Assembly: GCF_028462125.1 (NCBI RefSeq)
Contig: NZ_CP115468.1
Coordinates: 3,961,559 to 4,025,558, forward strand
Direction of reading: 5' to 3'
Source of the DNA: Leptospira sp. GIMC2001
GTDB taxonomy: Bacteria > Spirochaetota > Leptospiria > Leptospirales > Leptospiraceae
Length of the DNA: 64,000 bases
Made by a program: the position numbers and the translations under genes. The notes beneath the pieces are model-generated. The model was not told the DNA's origin. It ran no database searches and saw only the letters and a list, made by a program, of their open reading frames with translations. Each line of letters starts with the position of its first letter. Within the stretch, counting starts at the first letter, position 1. Below, in pieces: positions 18,464 through 26,136 of this stretch.

Positions 18464-18916
18464 ATGACAAAAAATTTTCGAACAAGAATTTTAACAATTC
18501 TCATCGTTGCTTTCTGTATGACAATTTTCTCAGGACTTTCCGCTCAGAAAGAAATGAAAGATAAATCAAAAGAAAATAAAAATGTAACTGAAGAAACAAA
18601 AAAAGGAAAACCAGAGAATACTGACAAAACTGGTAAACCTGATAAGGCAGATCGAGAGAATAAAGGAAAAGACTCGAAAGAAAAGAATAAAGATAAACAA
18701 AAAGATAATTCCAATAAAACAGAAAAACTTAAAGGCGCCGAAAGAAAAATTGAACGCTTAAAAGAAATTGCTACAAAATTAGAATCCCAAGGTAAGACTG
18801 AACAAGCTTCCAAAATTCGAGAGAAAATAAAAAAAGCTGAATCTACCCTTCAAGAAAAGAAAACTGAAATAGAAGAAGGTGATGATTCTGAGGAATCAAT
18901 GGAGGAAGAAAAATGA
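18464..18916 (+). CDS. Secreted lysine/glutamate-rich protein
   Basis: Protein of 150 aa with a classical signal peptide (about residues 1-27, ending FSGLSAQ). The mature part is almost entirely Lys, Glu, Asp, Asn and Ser, and its last third forms heptad-like helices (KLKGAERKIERLKEIATKLE). It is probably an extended or coiled-coil periplasmic protein; low complexity prevents family assignment. Its stop overlaps the start of the small lipoprotein gene (ATGA), so the two are translationally coupled. An ECF sigma factor gene converges on the pair. Confidence 0.65.
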   Translation: MTKNFRTRILTILIVAFCMTIFSGLSAQKEMKDKSKENKNVTEETKKGKPENTDKTGKPDKADRENKGKDSKEKNKDKQKDNSNKTEKLKGAERKIERLKEIATKLESQGKTEQASKIREKIKKAESTLQEKKTEIEEGDDSEESMEEEK

Positions 18917-19083
18917 AATTTATTCAAAATATTTTAACACTATCATTGCTTTGTTTTTTACTTTTTAGTCAATGCGGTGGTGATGGTAAAAGCAATCAAA
19001 AGCCTTCAGAAAAAATTGAAATTACCGAAGATAATGCTTTAGAAGAAGCAGAAAAATTGATTCTTGAACTAGAAAGCTTGTGA
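18913..19083 (+). CDS. Small lipoprotein, coupled to the upstream gene
   Basis: Short frame of 56 aa starting at an ATG that overlaps the previous stop (ATGA). It has a lipoprotein signal peptide: MKFIQNIL, a hydrophobic core, then LFSQCGG with the lipid-acceptor Cys near residue 23. The mature peptide is acidic and helical (ALEEAEKLILELESL). The lipobox and the coupling with the upstream secreted protein support a real gene; the function is unknown. Confidence 0.6.
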   Translation: MKFIQNILTLSLLCFLLFSQCGGDGKSNQKPSEKIEITEDNALEEAEKLILELESL

Positions 19084-19092
19084 TTCCTATTT

Positions 19093-19941
19093 TTAAGAAT
19101 TAGTTTCTTTAAAAAGATCAAATTGATTTCTTAGAATCAGTCTCTTTAATTCATCCATCACTTTTTTCTTAGATTGAAAATCGGGTGTGGATCGAAATAG
19201 ATTAGCAATCGCTAATATTTCCTTGGATTCATCTAAAGAAGGTTCTATTTCATTCCATTCCCAAGATTTTTTTAAATCCATCGAAAGATTTAAGAAGGAA
19301 TTGAACTGTGGAGATTGATTGGAATATTTGATTCTATTCTTACATTTACATGCGTTGGATGAATCTAGTAAACCACATCTTGGTTTCATAAAATCACTCA
19401 TCATTTTTCTAGATCTTGACAATCGCTTTCGAAAGTTCACTGGAGTAATCTCAAGAATGTACGCTCCTTCTTCACTACTCATTCCAAAAATGATTCCCAT
19501 AACAAAAACAATACGATAAGTCCTTTTCAAACAATGCAAAATTGCGTAGGTACATGCGCCCCTTATATAAAGAGAGATATCACTCTCTTCATCCAAAGCA
19601 GCACTTGAATGCTGAGAATTTCTTAATTCATGATCAATGTATTTGAATCTGATTTTTGATTCTTCTAATTTGCTTCTTTTTACTTGAATTAAGTGATTTA
19701 CAGCAATCTTATAAACCCATGTTGAAAGTTTTGATTCTCTTCTAAAACTCTCTAATTTAGTAATAACCTTAACTAGAATTTCTTGACAAGCATCCTCTGC
19801 ATCCTCCGGACTCCATAAAAAATGCAAAGCCATTGAGAAAATTTTTGGTTGCAATTGATCAACTAAACCTTCCAATGCGAAATGATCTCCAGCGAGACAT
19901 TTTTCTAATAGAGGAATGAGAGGATCTTGAAAAGAATTCAT
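19093..19941 (-). CDS. ECF-type RNA polymerase sigma factor with cysteine-rich C-terminal extension
   Basis: Sigma-70 family protein of 282 aa. Region 2 is at about residues 25-95 (FSMALHFLWSPEDAEDACQEILVKV, split here by the conserved DAEDACQE) and region 4 at about 125-185 (IVFVMGIIFGMSSEEGA, then ITPVNFRKRLSRSRKMM). Beyond region 4 lies an extension of about 95 residues starting with RCGLLDSSNACKCKNRI, whose three Cys resemble the CGL-x-NPCRC motif of ECF sigmas with fused C-terminal domains. No anti-sigma gene adjoins. It follows the DUF1304 gene by 6 bp, probably in one transcript. Confidence 0.85.
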   Translation of the reverse strand: MNSFQDPLIPLLEKCLAGDHFALEGLVDQLQPKIFSMALHFLWSPEDAEDACQEILVKVITKLESFRRESKLSTWVYKIAVNHLIQVKRSKLEESKIRFKYIDHELRNSQHSSAALDEESDISLYIRGACTYAILHCLKRTYRIVFVMGIIFGMSSEEGAYILEITPVNFRKRLSRSRKMMSDFMKPRCGLLDSSNACKCKNRIKYSNQSPQFNSFLNLSMDLKKSWEWNEIEPSLDESKEILAIANLFRSTPDFQSKKKVMDELKRLILRNQFDLFKETNS

Positions 19942-19947
19942 AAATTT

Positions 19948-20322
19948 TTATTTTTTCTCAGATATATTCAACAATACTAATGCAATAAGTGCAGGAAGAC
20001 CTTGAATGAATAAGATAGATATTTTTGCTGTAAACCCACCGAAAACCCCAGCTACCAAAACACAAATTAGAAAAAAATTAAGATTCAGAAACCTATGCTT
20101 CAAATCTTTAACAAAGAATACACTCCACAAAAGTCCAGCTGCGAGGAATCCATTGTAGAGTCCCTGGTTCATTGCTAATTTTGCCGACGAACTTGCCGTC
20201 TCTGGCGTTAAGTTAAATGTTTTCATTCCAAATGCGGTTTCCCATAGAAACATTTCCAAAACCAAAAAAAGAATATGTTGGACGGCTACAAAAACCACCA
20301 ATATTTTAACTGCTAATTTCAT
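19948..20322 (-). CDS. DUF1304-family membrane protein
   Basis: Inner-membrane protein of about 124 aa with four hydrophobic segments. The start is placed at the ATG at 20322 (MKLAVKILVV), preceded by CAGGAGAG; the frame extends 10 codons further but without a better site. The pattern QHILFLVLEMFLWET, then AMNQGLYNGFLAAGL is typical of the DUF1304 family, whose function is unknown. It lies 6 bp upstream of the ECF sigma gene and is probably co-transcribed. Confidence 0.8.
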   Translation of the reverse strand: MKLAVKILVVFVAVQHILFLVLEMFLWETAFGMKTFNLTPETASSSAKLAMNQGLYNGFLAAGLLWSVFFVKDLKHRFLNLNFFLICVLVAGVFGGFTAKISILFIQGLPALIALVLLNISEKK

Positions 20323-20454
20323 TTTTACTCTCCTGAATACATCTTGTGACAAAAGAGAATCGAATATTGTGACAAAAAAGCGAGCTTTTTTTTGAACGTT
20401 TGCATGTGAATCCGTTCATTACGTACGATAATTGGAAAATTAAATTGGATTTTC

Positions 20455-20551
20455 CTCGGTACCATTTATGATGCTATTGAAAATATTCACCATCGATATC
20501 CAAAAGAAATATTTTATGGAAAATCGGCTGCGCACGTAAAATGGTACTGAG
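20455..20551. repeat. Nested inverted repeat in a gene-free stretch
   Basis: Outer arms CTCGGTACCATTT (20455-20467) and AAATGGTACTGAG (20539-20551) pair over 12 of 13 bases with one G-U type change. Inside, AAAATATT and AATATTTT form a second inverted pair. It occupies most of the 280-bp gap between the DUF1304 gene and the lipoprotein gene. It could be a short MITE-like relic or a structured RNA. A further symmetric GC/poly-T element (AAAAAAGC/GCTTTTTT) near 20374-20392 may be a terminator. Confidence 0.5.
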
Positions 20552-20601
20552 TATTTCTATTCTTTATTTCATGACTAAGTTAATGATCTGAAATTTGCGA
20601 A

Positions 20602-21144
20602 TCAATTCTGTTTGGTAATCTGGACTGTATAATAATCAAAACCAGAGAACGAAAAAGAACCACCTGTGCACGTTCCCGATGGAAAAGAAGAGCCTGTAAT
20701 ACCAGCAATGGTTCCAAATCCACCAGCTGCAAAAGTTGTAGTTGTGGTCTTAGTCGGTTCGGATGCTGAAGTCTGGATTCCAGCAAAACTCACATCTGTC
20801 GTACTCCTATGAGTTGTTGAACCACAAGTTCTGACTCTGTTTCTTCTTTGAAGGGTAATTTGATAATTACCACTATTCGGAAAATTTACTCTTATGTCAC
20901 AGCTGGTAGACGAACAATTTGAACATAAAAGTGCCGAATCAGTAGTCATATCATATGAATTGCCACTGAAGCTTTCAAAAGTTCTAGTACATTGTGGTTG
21001 GGCCGCTACTGATGCTGCAGAAAGAGCTAAAAGAAAAAATAAAGAATCTTCTGCTGCTTTTGCTTCCTTTTCCTCTTCGGTCTCTCCACAGTTCATTGTT
21101 AGCGATAAAATTACAACTAGTGTAGTTATTATTCTTACAAACAT
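20602..21144 (-). CDS. Putative lipoprotein of unknown function
   Basis: Protein of 180 aa with a lipoprotein signal (ITTLVVILSLTMNC, Cys near residue 19) followed by a Glu/Lys-rich segment and a Ser/Thr-rich beta-type domain. Six or so cysteines in the mature part (ALLCSNCSSTSCDIR, and CTRTF) suggest disulfides. The C-terminal third (FAAGGFGTIAG, then GTCTGGSF and FDYYTVQITKQN) recurs as a degraded copy 190 bp upstream. I do not recognise the family. Probably surface or periplasmic. Confidence 0.65.
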   Translation of the reverse strand: MFVRIITTLVVILSLTMNCGETEEEKEAKAAEDSLFFLLALSAASVAAQPQCTRTFESFSGNSYDMTTDSALLCSNCSSTSCDIRVNFPNSGNYQITLQRRNRVRTCGSTTHRSTTDVSFAGIQTSASEPTKTTTTTFAAGGFGTIAGITGSSFPSGTCTGGSFSFSGFDYYTVQITKQN

Positions 21145-21409
21145 TTTTACTCCTTGATTTTACCTGTTCCGGTTTCCAGAACAAGCTGATTAATTTATGC
21201 TAGAATTCAGTTTTTTTACAATATCTCAAAAATTTAAATATTGTCTGAAATCTCCGGTCAATCAAAATAATTTAATAAAATATTGTCAACTACTCAAATA
21301 TTATTTCTTTTTTTACAATTTTTAGCATTTGAACTCTATAAAATAATTTTGAAAATTTGAGAAATGAGATATCCGTACCACTTAAACGGAAAACGAAGAT
21401 TAATGATTT

Positions 21410-21643
21410 CTAATTTCTCCTTGTTAATTGAAAAATATAATAATCAAAACGCAAATAAGTGAAAGAACAAGAACAAGTGCCTCTCAAATTATTGAATGCA
21501 GCAGTCCCATCATTAGTGCTCGAAAATCCAGCCGCGAAGTTTGAAACAAGAATTTTTGTATATTCGAAAGAAGAAGTTTGCTGGCTCGGGCTTTCCGCTG
21601 CAATCCCTAGCGCGTAAATGCACTGTAGATTGATAAATGTCTT
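21410..21643 (-). pseudogene. Remnant copy of the adjacent lipoprotein gene (C-terminal part)
   Basis: A minus-strand frame with no usable start, closed upstream by a stop, encodes about 77 residues ending at TAG 21410. Its translation aligns with the C-terminus of the neighbouring lipoprotein: LGIAAESPSQQTSSFEYTK with FAGIQTSASEPTK; NFAAGFSSTNDG with TFAAGGFGTIAG; and FDYYIFQLTRRN with FDYYTVQITKQN. The signal peptide and first 100 residues are missing. This is best read as a decayed tandem paralogue. The rest of 21145-21692 shows only AT-rich sequence. Confidence 0.65.
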
Positions 21644-21692
21644 CTATCACATAATTATAAAGAAATTATCTTTACCGTATGAAAATAACCAT

Positions 21693-22181
21693 TTAAATCC
21701 GAATTGCCAAACCTTCTTGTAGCAGTCGATTGTTTAGAAAATTTCCATCTTCTATTATCTTTTCAACCTTCCATTCATTCTTTAAATAGAAAACTTCAAC
21801 AAGATATCTGTCGTAAATGTCTGATCCGTATGTCTTGAGTATTAGAAAGTTTGTACCTTTCAATTCGCGCTCTACAAATTTCTTAGCAGCTTGACCATTT
21901 CTTTCGGCTACTTCAGGAGCATCCAAACCACGAAGCCTAAGTCTCTCTTCGATAAAAATTCCAAAACCCAAATCAATTTGTACAAGCAAAGTATCACCGT
22001 CCACAACCCTATCCAAGTACGCTTTGTATGAAAAAAGCTCCCTCACACTAGCGATCTTTTCAAATTGGAAACTATTTCTTGACTTACGGACAGACACAAG
22101 ATCCCCTGATTTGAATCCATCCAAGCTGGAATTATCACCTAACTCGTATTTAATTCTAAAACCAAGGTCAAGATTTGGCAT
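21693..22181 (-). CDS. Thermonuclease (SNase-like) domain protein, probably 5' truncated
   Basis: Protein of 162 aa from the only ATG available. The SNase/OB fold is at about residues 55-160 with VVDGDTL, RLRGLDAPE, a DIYDRYLVEVF strand and NNRLLQEGLA, so the catalytic Arg/Asp/Glu positions appear present. There is no signal peptide. The first 50 residues (LGFRIKYELG and after) look like the middle of a larger domain, and the frame stays open upstream of the ATG into a strong hairpin. I infer that the original gene was longer and lost its 5' end. It may still produce a small nuclease. Confidence 0.65.
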   Translation of the reverse strand: MPNLDLGFRIKYELGDNSSLDGFKSGDLVSVRKSRNSFQFEKIASVRELFSYKAYLDRVVDGDTLLVQIDLGFGIFIEERLRLRGLDAPEVAERNGQAAKKFVERELKGTNFLILKTYGSDIYDRYLVEVFYLKNEWKVEKIIEDGNFLNNRLLQEGLAIRI

Positions 22182-22238
22182 CCAACACCATTTAGCTTGT
22201 TGACGGGGATTTCGCTTGTGAGCGCTAAATGGTGCTGG
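22182..22238. repeat. Inverted repeat directly abutting the nuclease start codon
   Basis: Arms CCAACACCATTTAGC (22182-22196) and GCTAAATGGTGCTGG (22224-22238) pair over 14 of 15 bases around a 27-base loop. It begins at the base next to the nuclease ATG, leaving no ordinary ribosome site. Its ACCATTTA core resembles the arms of the element at 20455-20551. The sequence from 22239 to about 22304 is unassigned. Confidence 0.6.
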
Positions 22239-22304
22239 GTCGATCGCTCGCGGGTCGTTCAGCTATTCGAGCTCGAACGTTTTATACTATTAGGATGTTT
22301 TGTT

Positions 22305-22440
22305 GTGTTAATGAAAGTTGTGTAGATGTTTTTTTTACGATTAAAGTTTGGTCCCCCAAGGTTCGTCTGAATGACTCACCTCAAACTTTGTCTACCGCCT
22401 GAGGGCTACCAACAAAGTTCATGGGCGAAGGGGCTCGCTC
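22305..22440 (-). repeat. Copy 1 of a tRNA-Gly-linked direct repeat
   Basis: About 135 bp closely similar to 22577-22740, offset by 272 bp in its central part. It contains TCCCCCAAGGTTCGTCTG and a hairpin with arms near 22383-22391 and 22412-22419. It ends in GGGCGAAGGGGCTCG (22423-22437), which equals the T-arm/acceptor portion of the neighbouring tRNA-Gly. Relative to copy 2 it lacks about 29 bp near GGGC. It lies 3' of the tRNA on the tRNA's strand. Confidence 0.7.
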
Positions 22441-22576
22441 AACTCTCGAAGCTTCCTGCTTCTCAAGTTTCGCCCGTCCCACTCGGCACACTCAACATCC
22501 TGTTTCGTGAGCGATACTAAAGCTTCCGCTGGGCGCTACTATCGCTTTGCCTCGTGGTCGTTCTCACCCCTCTTCA

Positions 22577-22740
22577 AGATTAAGTTAGAATTGTGGAGAC
22601 GTCTTTTTAAGAATGAAGTTTAGTCCCCCAAGGTTCGTCTGTAGGACTCACCTCAAACTTTGCTTACCGCCTGATGGCTACCAGCAAAGTTTATGGGCTT
22701 AGGGACTACGTCCCTTCGACCTGCGGGCGAAGGGGCTCGA
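22577..22740 (-). repeat. Copy 2 of the repeat, running into tRNA-Gly
   Basis: Second copy of the repeat at 22305-22440. Its hairpin has arms AAACTTTGCT (22655-22664) and AGCAAAGTTT (22683-22692). Compared with copy 1, one base pair changes on both sides (T-A to C-G at 22391/22412 versus 22663/22684). A small AGGGAC/GTCCCT hairpin sits at 22701-22715. Between the copies, AGCGATA (22510-22516) and TATCGCT (22540-22546) form another inverted pair. Confidence 0.7.
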
Positions 22741-22792
22741 ACCCTCGCCAGAAGCTTGGAAGGCTGCTGTGCTACCGTTACACCACACCCGC
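22722..22792 (-). tRNA. tRNA-Gly (anticodon UCC)
   Basis: Cloverleaf of 71 nt on the minus strand. The acceptor stem GCGGGTG/CGCCCGC pairs over seven positions with one G-U; the D arm is GTGT...GCAC, the anticodon loop CTTCCAA gives UCC, and the T loop is TTCGAGC. The anticodon stem (GCAGC/GCTTC) has one C-U mismatch. CCA is not encoded. Its 3' half is duplicated 302 bp away. Confidence 0.88.
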
Positions 22793-22918
22793 ATTGTGTA
22801 AGGACAGTGTTTTTAGCGAGGGTCTAAAGTCAACATTTTTGAAGAATCATAGAAGTTGCCGATAGACAATATCCGATAGCTTCATTATGTCCTTTTAGAT
22901 TCTAAAAGGACATACGAC

Positions 22919-25234
22919 TCAATCCTTTTTTAGATTGAGGCTGAGTGCATTCAATACAACAGATATAGAACTAAACGCCATAGCGGCTCCGCTTAGCCAT
23001 GGAGCAAGCAATCCAATACCAGCGATAGGTATTCCCAACGTATTGTATCCAAGAGCCCAGAAGAAATTTTGTCGAATATTTCGTACTGTGCTTCTACTGA
23101 TTTTTATGACATCGACTAATCTTTCCAAATCACCTTTGACTAATACAACTCCAGCTGTTTCGATAGCAACATCCGTTCCAGTACCCATTGCGATTCCTAA
23201 ATCAGCAGTCGCTAAAGCTGGTGCATCATTGATACCATCGCCCGACATGGCGATCTTACGATTTTGGGACTGAAAATTGTTGATCCAATTTAATTTATCG
23301 ATCGGTAGTAAGGATGCATGGAAAATTTCAATACCCACTTCCTTTGCGATCTTCTCGGCTGTTTTAGCATTATCACCTGTTAGAAGAATAGGTTCTATAC
23401 CTAACTTTTTAAGTTCCTGGATTGCCTTTATGGAATTTTCTTTAAGTTTATCTTCCATAGCAAATATTCCTTGTTGAGATTGATTCGAATTTGTCACATC
23501 CGCAAAGAATACGGTACTACCTGCACTCTCCCATAGTTTAGCTTGTTCTAGTAACGATGCATCGATATGAATATTTTTTGATTGTAAAAAGCTCAATTTA
23601 CCTATACTCACTTTCCAATCATTTACTATTCCACTCACTCCTCCACCTGATTCAACTTGGATGTCTTGGAAAGGTAAAAGACTAACGGATTTCACTTTAG
23701 CATAGTTTACTACTGCTTTAGCCAATGGATGTTCTGAGCCTGATTCGATGGATGCAGTCAATATCAGAAAATCATTTATCATTGACTCTTCCGTATTTGT
23801 TGCAAAGTTCACAACGTACGGTTTTCCTTCAGTGAGAGTTCCCGTCTTGTCAAAAGCTATAGTATCAATGAATGCAGCTAGTTCCAAACTCTCAGCATTC
23901 CGGAAAAGAATTCCTCTCGCTGCAGCTCTACCCGTTCCAACTAACAATGACACGGGTGTTGCAAGGCCAAGCGCACAGGGACAAGCAATCACAAGAATTG
24001 CTATTGCTTTTTCTAAAGCACCAGGAAGATTCCCTGTTTCCAAGATGAACAACCAAAGAAAGAAATTTGCGACAGCGATAAAGACAACTATAGGAACAAA
24101 AATTCCAGAAATTCTATCTGCAATTTTCTGCAATGGAGCCTTGGATCCCTGAGCTTCCTCAACAGTTCGAATAATAGATGCAAGAACCGTGTCTGATCCA
24201 ACTTTTTTAGCTTTAATGATCAAAGTTCCTGAACCATTAATCGTACCGCCCATAACTTGTGAACTGGGCTTCTTCTCTACGGGTAGACTTTCTCCAGTTA
24301 ACATAGATTCATCAACTGAACTTTCACCTTCGATCACACTCGCATCCGTTGGGATTTTTTCACCCGCTTTAACCATTATCACGTCATTGACTTTAATGTA
24401 TTCTGATGGTAATTCAACCCAAGACTCTTCCTTTTTAATTAATGCCTTAGGAGCCTTTAGATTAAAAAGTGCCTCAATCGCTTGCGAACTTTGTCCTCTA
24501 ACTACAGTCTCAATACATTTGCCAACTAAGATTATTGTGAGTAGAACGGCAGAAGTCTCATAGTATAGAGCCGGAAATACAGAGTGTCCCAGACTCGAAA
24601 GATGTTCATAATGTTCTAAACTATTTATATAGAACAGATCCGACTGATTGTATCCATGAATTATACTTAATGCAAGACTATAAAAGTAAGCAGCCGAAGT
24701 TCCCATTACAACCAACACGTCCATATTCGCTGAGCCATTCCTAAGTGCACGATAGGCTCCCATTATAAATGGAAAACCTATCCAAAACTGCACAGGAGTT
24801 GCAAGTATAAACTGAAACCAAGGATGCATAAGAATGGTTGGAAGCGGTAGAAAAGATAGAAAGCCTACATGTGAAACCATCGTATAGAGAAGTGGTAAGG
24901 ACAATCCAGCTGATATAAAGAATCTATTTTTAAGTTTCCGTAGTTCGTCCTTATGTTTGTCTTCAGCTAGTGATCTATTTGCTTCGGAATGTTCCGAAGC
25001 TGAGTATCCCAATGATTTTACTTTCTCATATAGATCTTCCTTTTGTATACTTCCATCAAATTTAACGTAGGCTGTCTCTCTTGCAAAATTTACTCTTGCT
25101 TCTTGAACTCCCTCTTGTTTGATCAAACCTTTTTCTATACGAAGTGCACAGTTTGCACAAGTCATACCATACAAATCAAGAGTGACCTCTTTTTCAGTTT
25201 CTTCTGATTCTTTAAGAATTGATTTTGTTTCCAA
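22919..25234 (-). CDS. copA: Copper-exporting P1B-type ATPase
   Basis: Inner-membrane Cu(I) efflux pump of 771 aa. An N-terminal heavy-metal domain holds GMTCANC (about residues 23-29). Eight membrane helices, the TGES actuator loop, the CPC metal site in [11 protein letters not shown], phosphorylation motif DKTGT, the SEHPLAKAV histidine motif and [10 protein letters not shown] are all present. It overlaps copZ upstream by 23 bp and is expressed from the CueR-type promoter before copZ. It would export excess cytoplasmic copper to the periplasm. Confidence 0.95.
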   Translation of the reverse strand: METKSILKESEETEKEVTLDLYGMTCANCALRIEKGLIKQEGVQEARVNFARETAYVKFDGSIQKEDLYEKVKSLGYSASEHSEANRSLAEDKHKDELRKLKNRFFISAGLSLPLLYTMVSHVGFLSFLPLPTILMHPWFQFILATPVQFWIGFPFIMGAYRALRNGSANMDVLVVMGTSAAYFYSLALSIIHGYNQSDLFYINSLEHYEHLSSLGHSVFPALYYETSAVLLTIILVGKCIETVVRGQSSQAIEALFNLKAPKALIKKEESWVELPSEYIKVNDVIMVKAGEKIPTDASVIEGESSVDESMLTGESLPVEKKPSSQVMGGTINGSGTLIIKAKKVGSDTVLASIIRTVEEAQGSKAPLQKIADRISGIFVPIVVFIAVANFFLWLFILETGNLPGALEKAIAILVIACPCALGLATPVSLLVGTGRAAARGILFRNAESLELAAFIDTIAFDKTGTLTEGKPYVVNFATNTEESMINDFLILTASIESGSEHPLAKAVVNYAKVKSVSLLPFQDIQVESGGGVSGIVNDWKVSIGKLSFLQSKNIHIDASLLEQAKLWESAGSTVFFADVTNSNQSQQGIFAMEDKLKENSIKAIQELKKLGIEPILLTGDNAKTAEKIAKEVGIEIFHASLLPIDKLNWINNFQSQNRKIAMSGDGINDAPALATADLGIAMGTGTDVAIETAGVVLVKGDLERLVDVIKISRSTVRNIRQNFFWALGYNTLGIPIAGIGLLAPWLSGAAMAFSSISVVLNALSLNLKKD

Positions 25235-25424
25235 GGGAATATCCTCCTTCCTGCAAATTTTCTTTGATTTTAAACAAACTGTCTTCCGAGATTTCAGAAT
25301 CCAATGTAACTATATTTCTCGATCTATCTGCTTTTGCCTGGAATCCGTTATCCAAAAACACTTCCTCCACTGTCATTTCACAATGTCCGCAAGTCATTCC
25401 TTCTAATCTATATTCAATATTCAT
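25212..25424 (-). CDS. copZ: Copper chaperone, heavy-metal-associated domain
   Basis: Single-domain protein of 70 aa with the ferredoxin-like HMA fold and metal motif MTCGHC (about residues 10-15). It would bind Cu(I) and pass it to the CopA N-terminal domain. It is the first gene of the copper operon; its 3' end overlaps copA by 23 bp. A clear MerR-type promoter lies just upstream. Confidence 0.9.
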   Translation of the reverse strand: MNIEYRLEGMTCGHCEMTVEEVFLDNGFQAKADRSRNIVTLDSEISEDSLFKIKENLQEGGYSLGNKINS

Positions 25425-25470
25425 AATTTTAATTCTCCATTAATGGTAATTTATATCTTAGTATGATGCC

Positions 25471-25501
25471 AGTCTATACCTTCCAACTATTGGAATGTCA
25501 A
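25471..25501 (-). promoter_or_regulatory. CueR-type promoter of copZ-copA
   Basis: On the minus strand, -35 TTGACA (25496-25501) and -10 TAGACT (25471-25476) are separated by 19 bp. The spacer carries the dyad TTCCAA-TAG-TTGGAA followed by GG. This overlong spacer with a CTTCC/GGAAGG-type dyad is the hallmark of MerR/CueR-activated promoters and closely parallels the E. coli copA promoter. The regulator gene is divergent, 129 bp away. Confidence 0.88.
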
Positions 25502-25629
25502 TACCCAAGAACAAAAAAAATTCAACTTTATAGAAAAAAGTGAATCAGTTTTTTCTATAAATATAGTAAATTTCCAAACCTTAACATTATTGTAAGCTTG
25601 TCTAAGTAACCTAAAAAAGGAGAATATTA

Positions 25630-26019
25630 ATGAATATTGGAATACTATCTAAAGAATCTGGAGTTAGTTCTAAGCTCATTCGTCACTATGAAGAGATCGG
25701 ATTAATTAGTAAAGTAGCCAGAACAGAGAAAGGCTATCGCATTTATGCAGAATCTGATATTCATAATTTAAGATTTATCAAACGTGCTAGAGAATTGGGC
25801 TTTTCTCTGCCTGATATAAAAAAGCTATTGAGCCTTTGGAAAAATAAATCACGAACTAGTGAGCAGGTAAAATTGCTTGCAAATAAACACTTAGTTGAGT
25901 TAGAAAATAAGCTCAAGCTAATGAAGGATATGGCAGATTCCTTGAGACATCTTGTCCACAATTGCCACGGAGATCATAGGCCAGATTGTCCTATTCTCAA
26001 AAAGCTAAGTGATACTTGA
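25630..26019 (+). CDS. cueR: MerR-family copper-responsive activator, CueR type
   Basis: Regulator of 129 aa. The N-terminal winged helix (LSKESGVSSKLIRHYEEIGL) is followed by a dimerisation helix and the metal loop with NCHGDHRPDCP. Its two Cys are 8 apart, as in Cu(I)/Ag(I)-sensing CueR (C112/C120). The copper operon lies divergent and carries the matching promoter. It would twist the 19-bp-spacer promoter open when Cu(I) is bound. Confidence 0.9.
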   Translation: MNIGILSKESGVSSKLIRHYEEIGLISKVARTEKGYRIYAESDIHNLRFIKRARELGFSLPDIKKLLSLWKNKSRTSEQVKLLANKHLVELENKLKLMKDMADSLRHLVHNCHGDHRPDCPILKKLSDT

Positions 26020-26136
26020 AATTTTCCAAATACTATGCTTACTTTAAAATGATTATCACAGGCAGAAACTTTAGAAAAGAATAAAACAGTAGTGCGAAAT
26101 ACTAAATTAAACTATTTAGAATCAGTCTAACAAGCA

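Noticed and set aside
18544..18813. Minus-strand Ser/Phe/Leu-rich frame
   Set aside because: Antisense shadow of the Lys/Glu-rich secreted protein.
22674..22865. Plus-strand protein of 62 aa
   Set aside because: It runs antisense through tRNA-Gly and the repeat; a chance frame.
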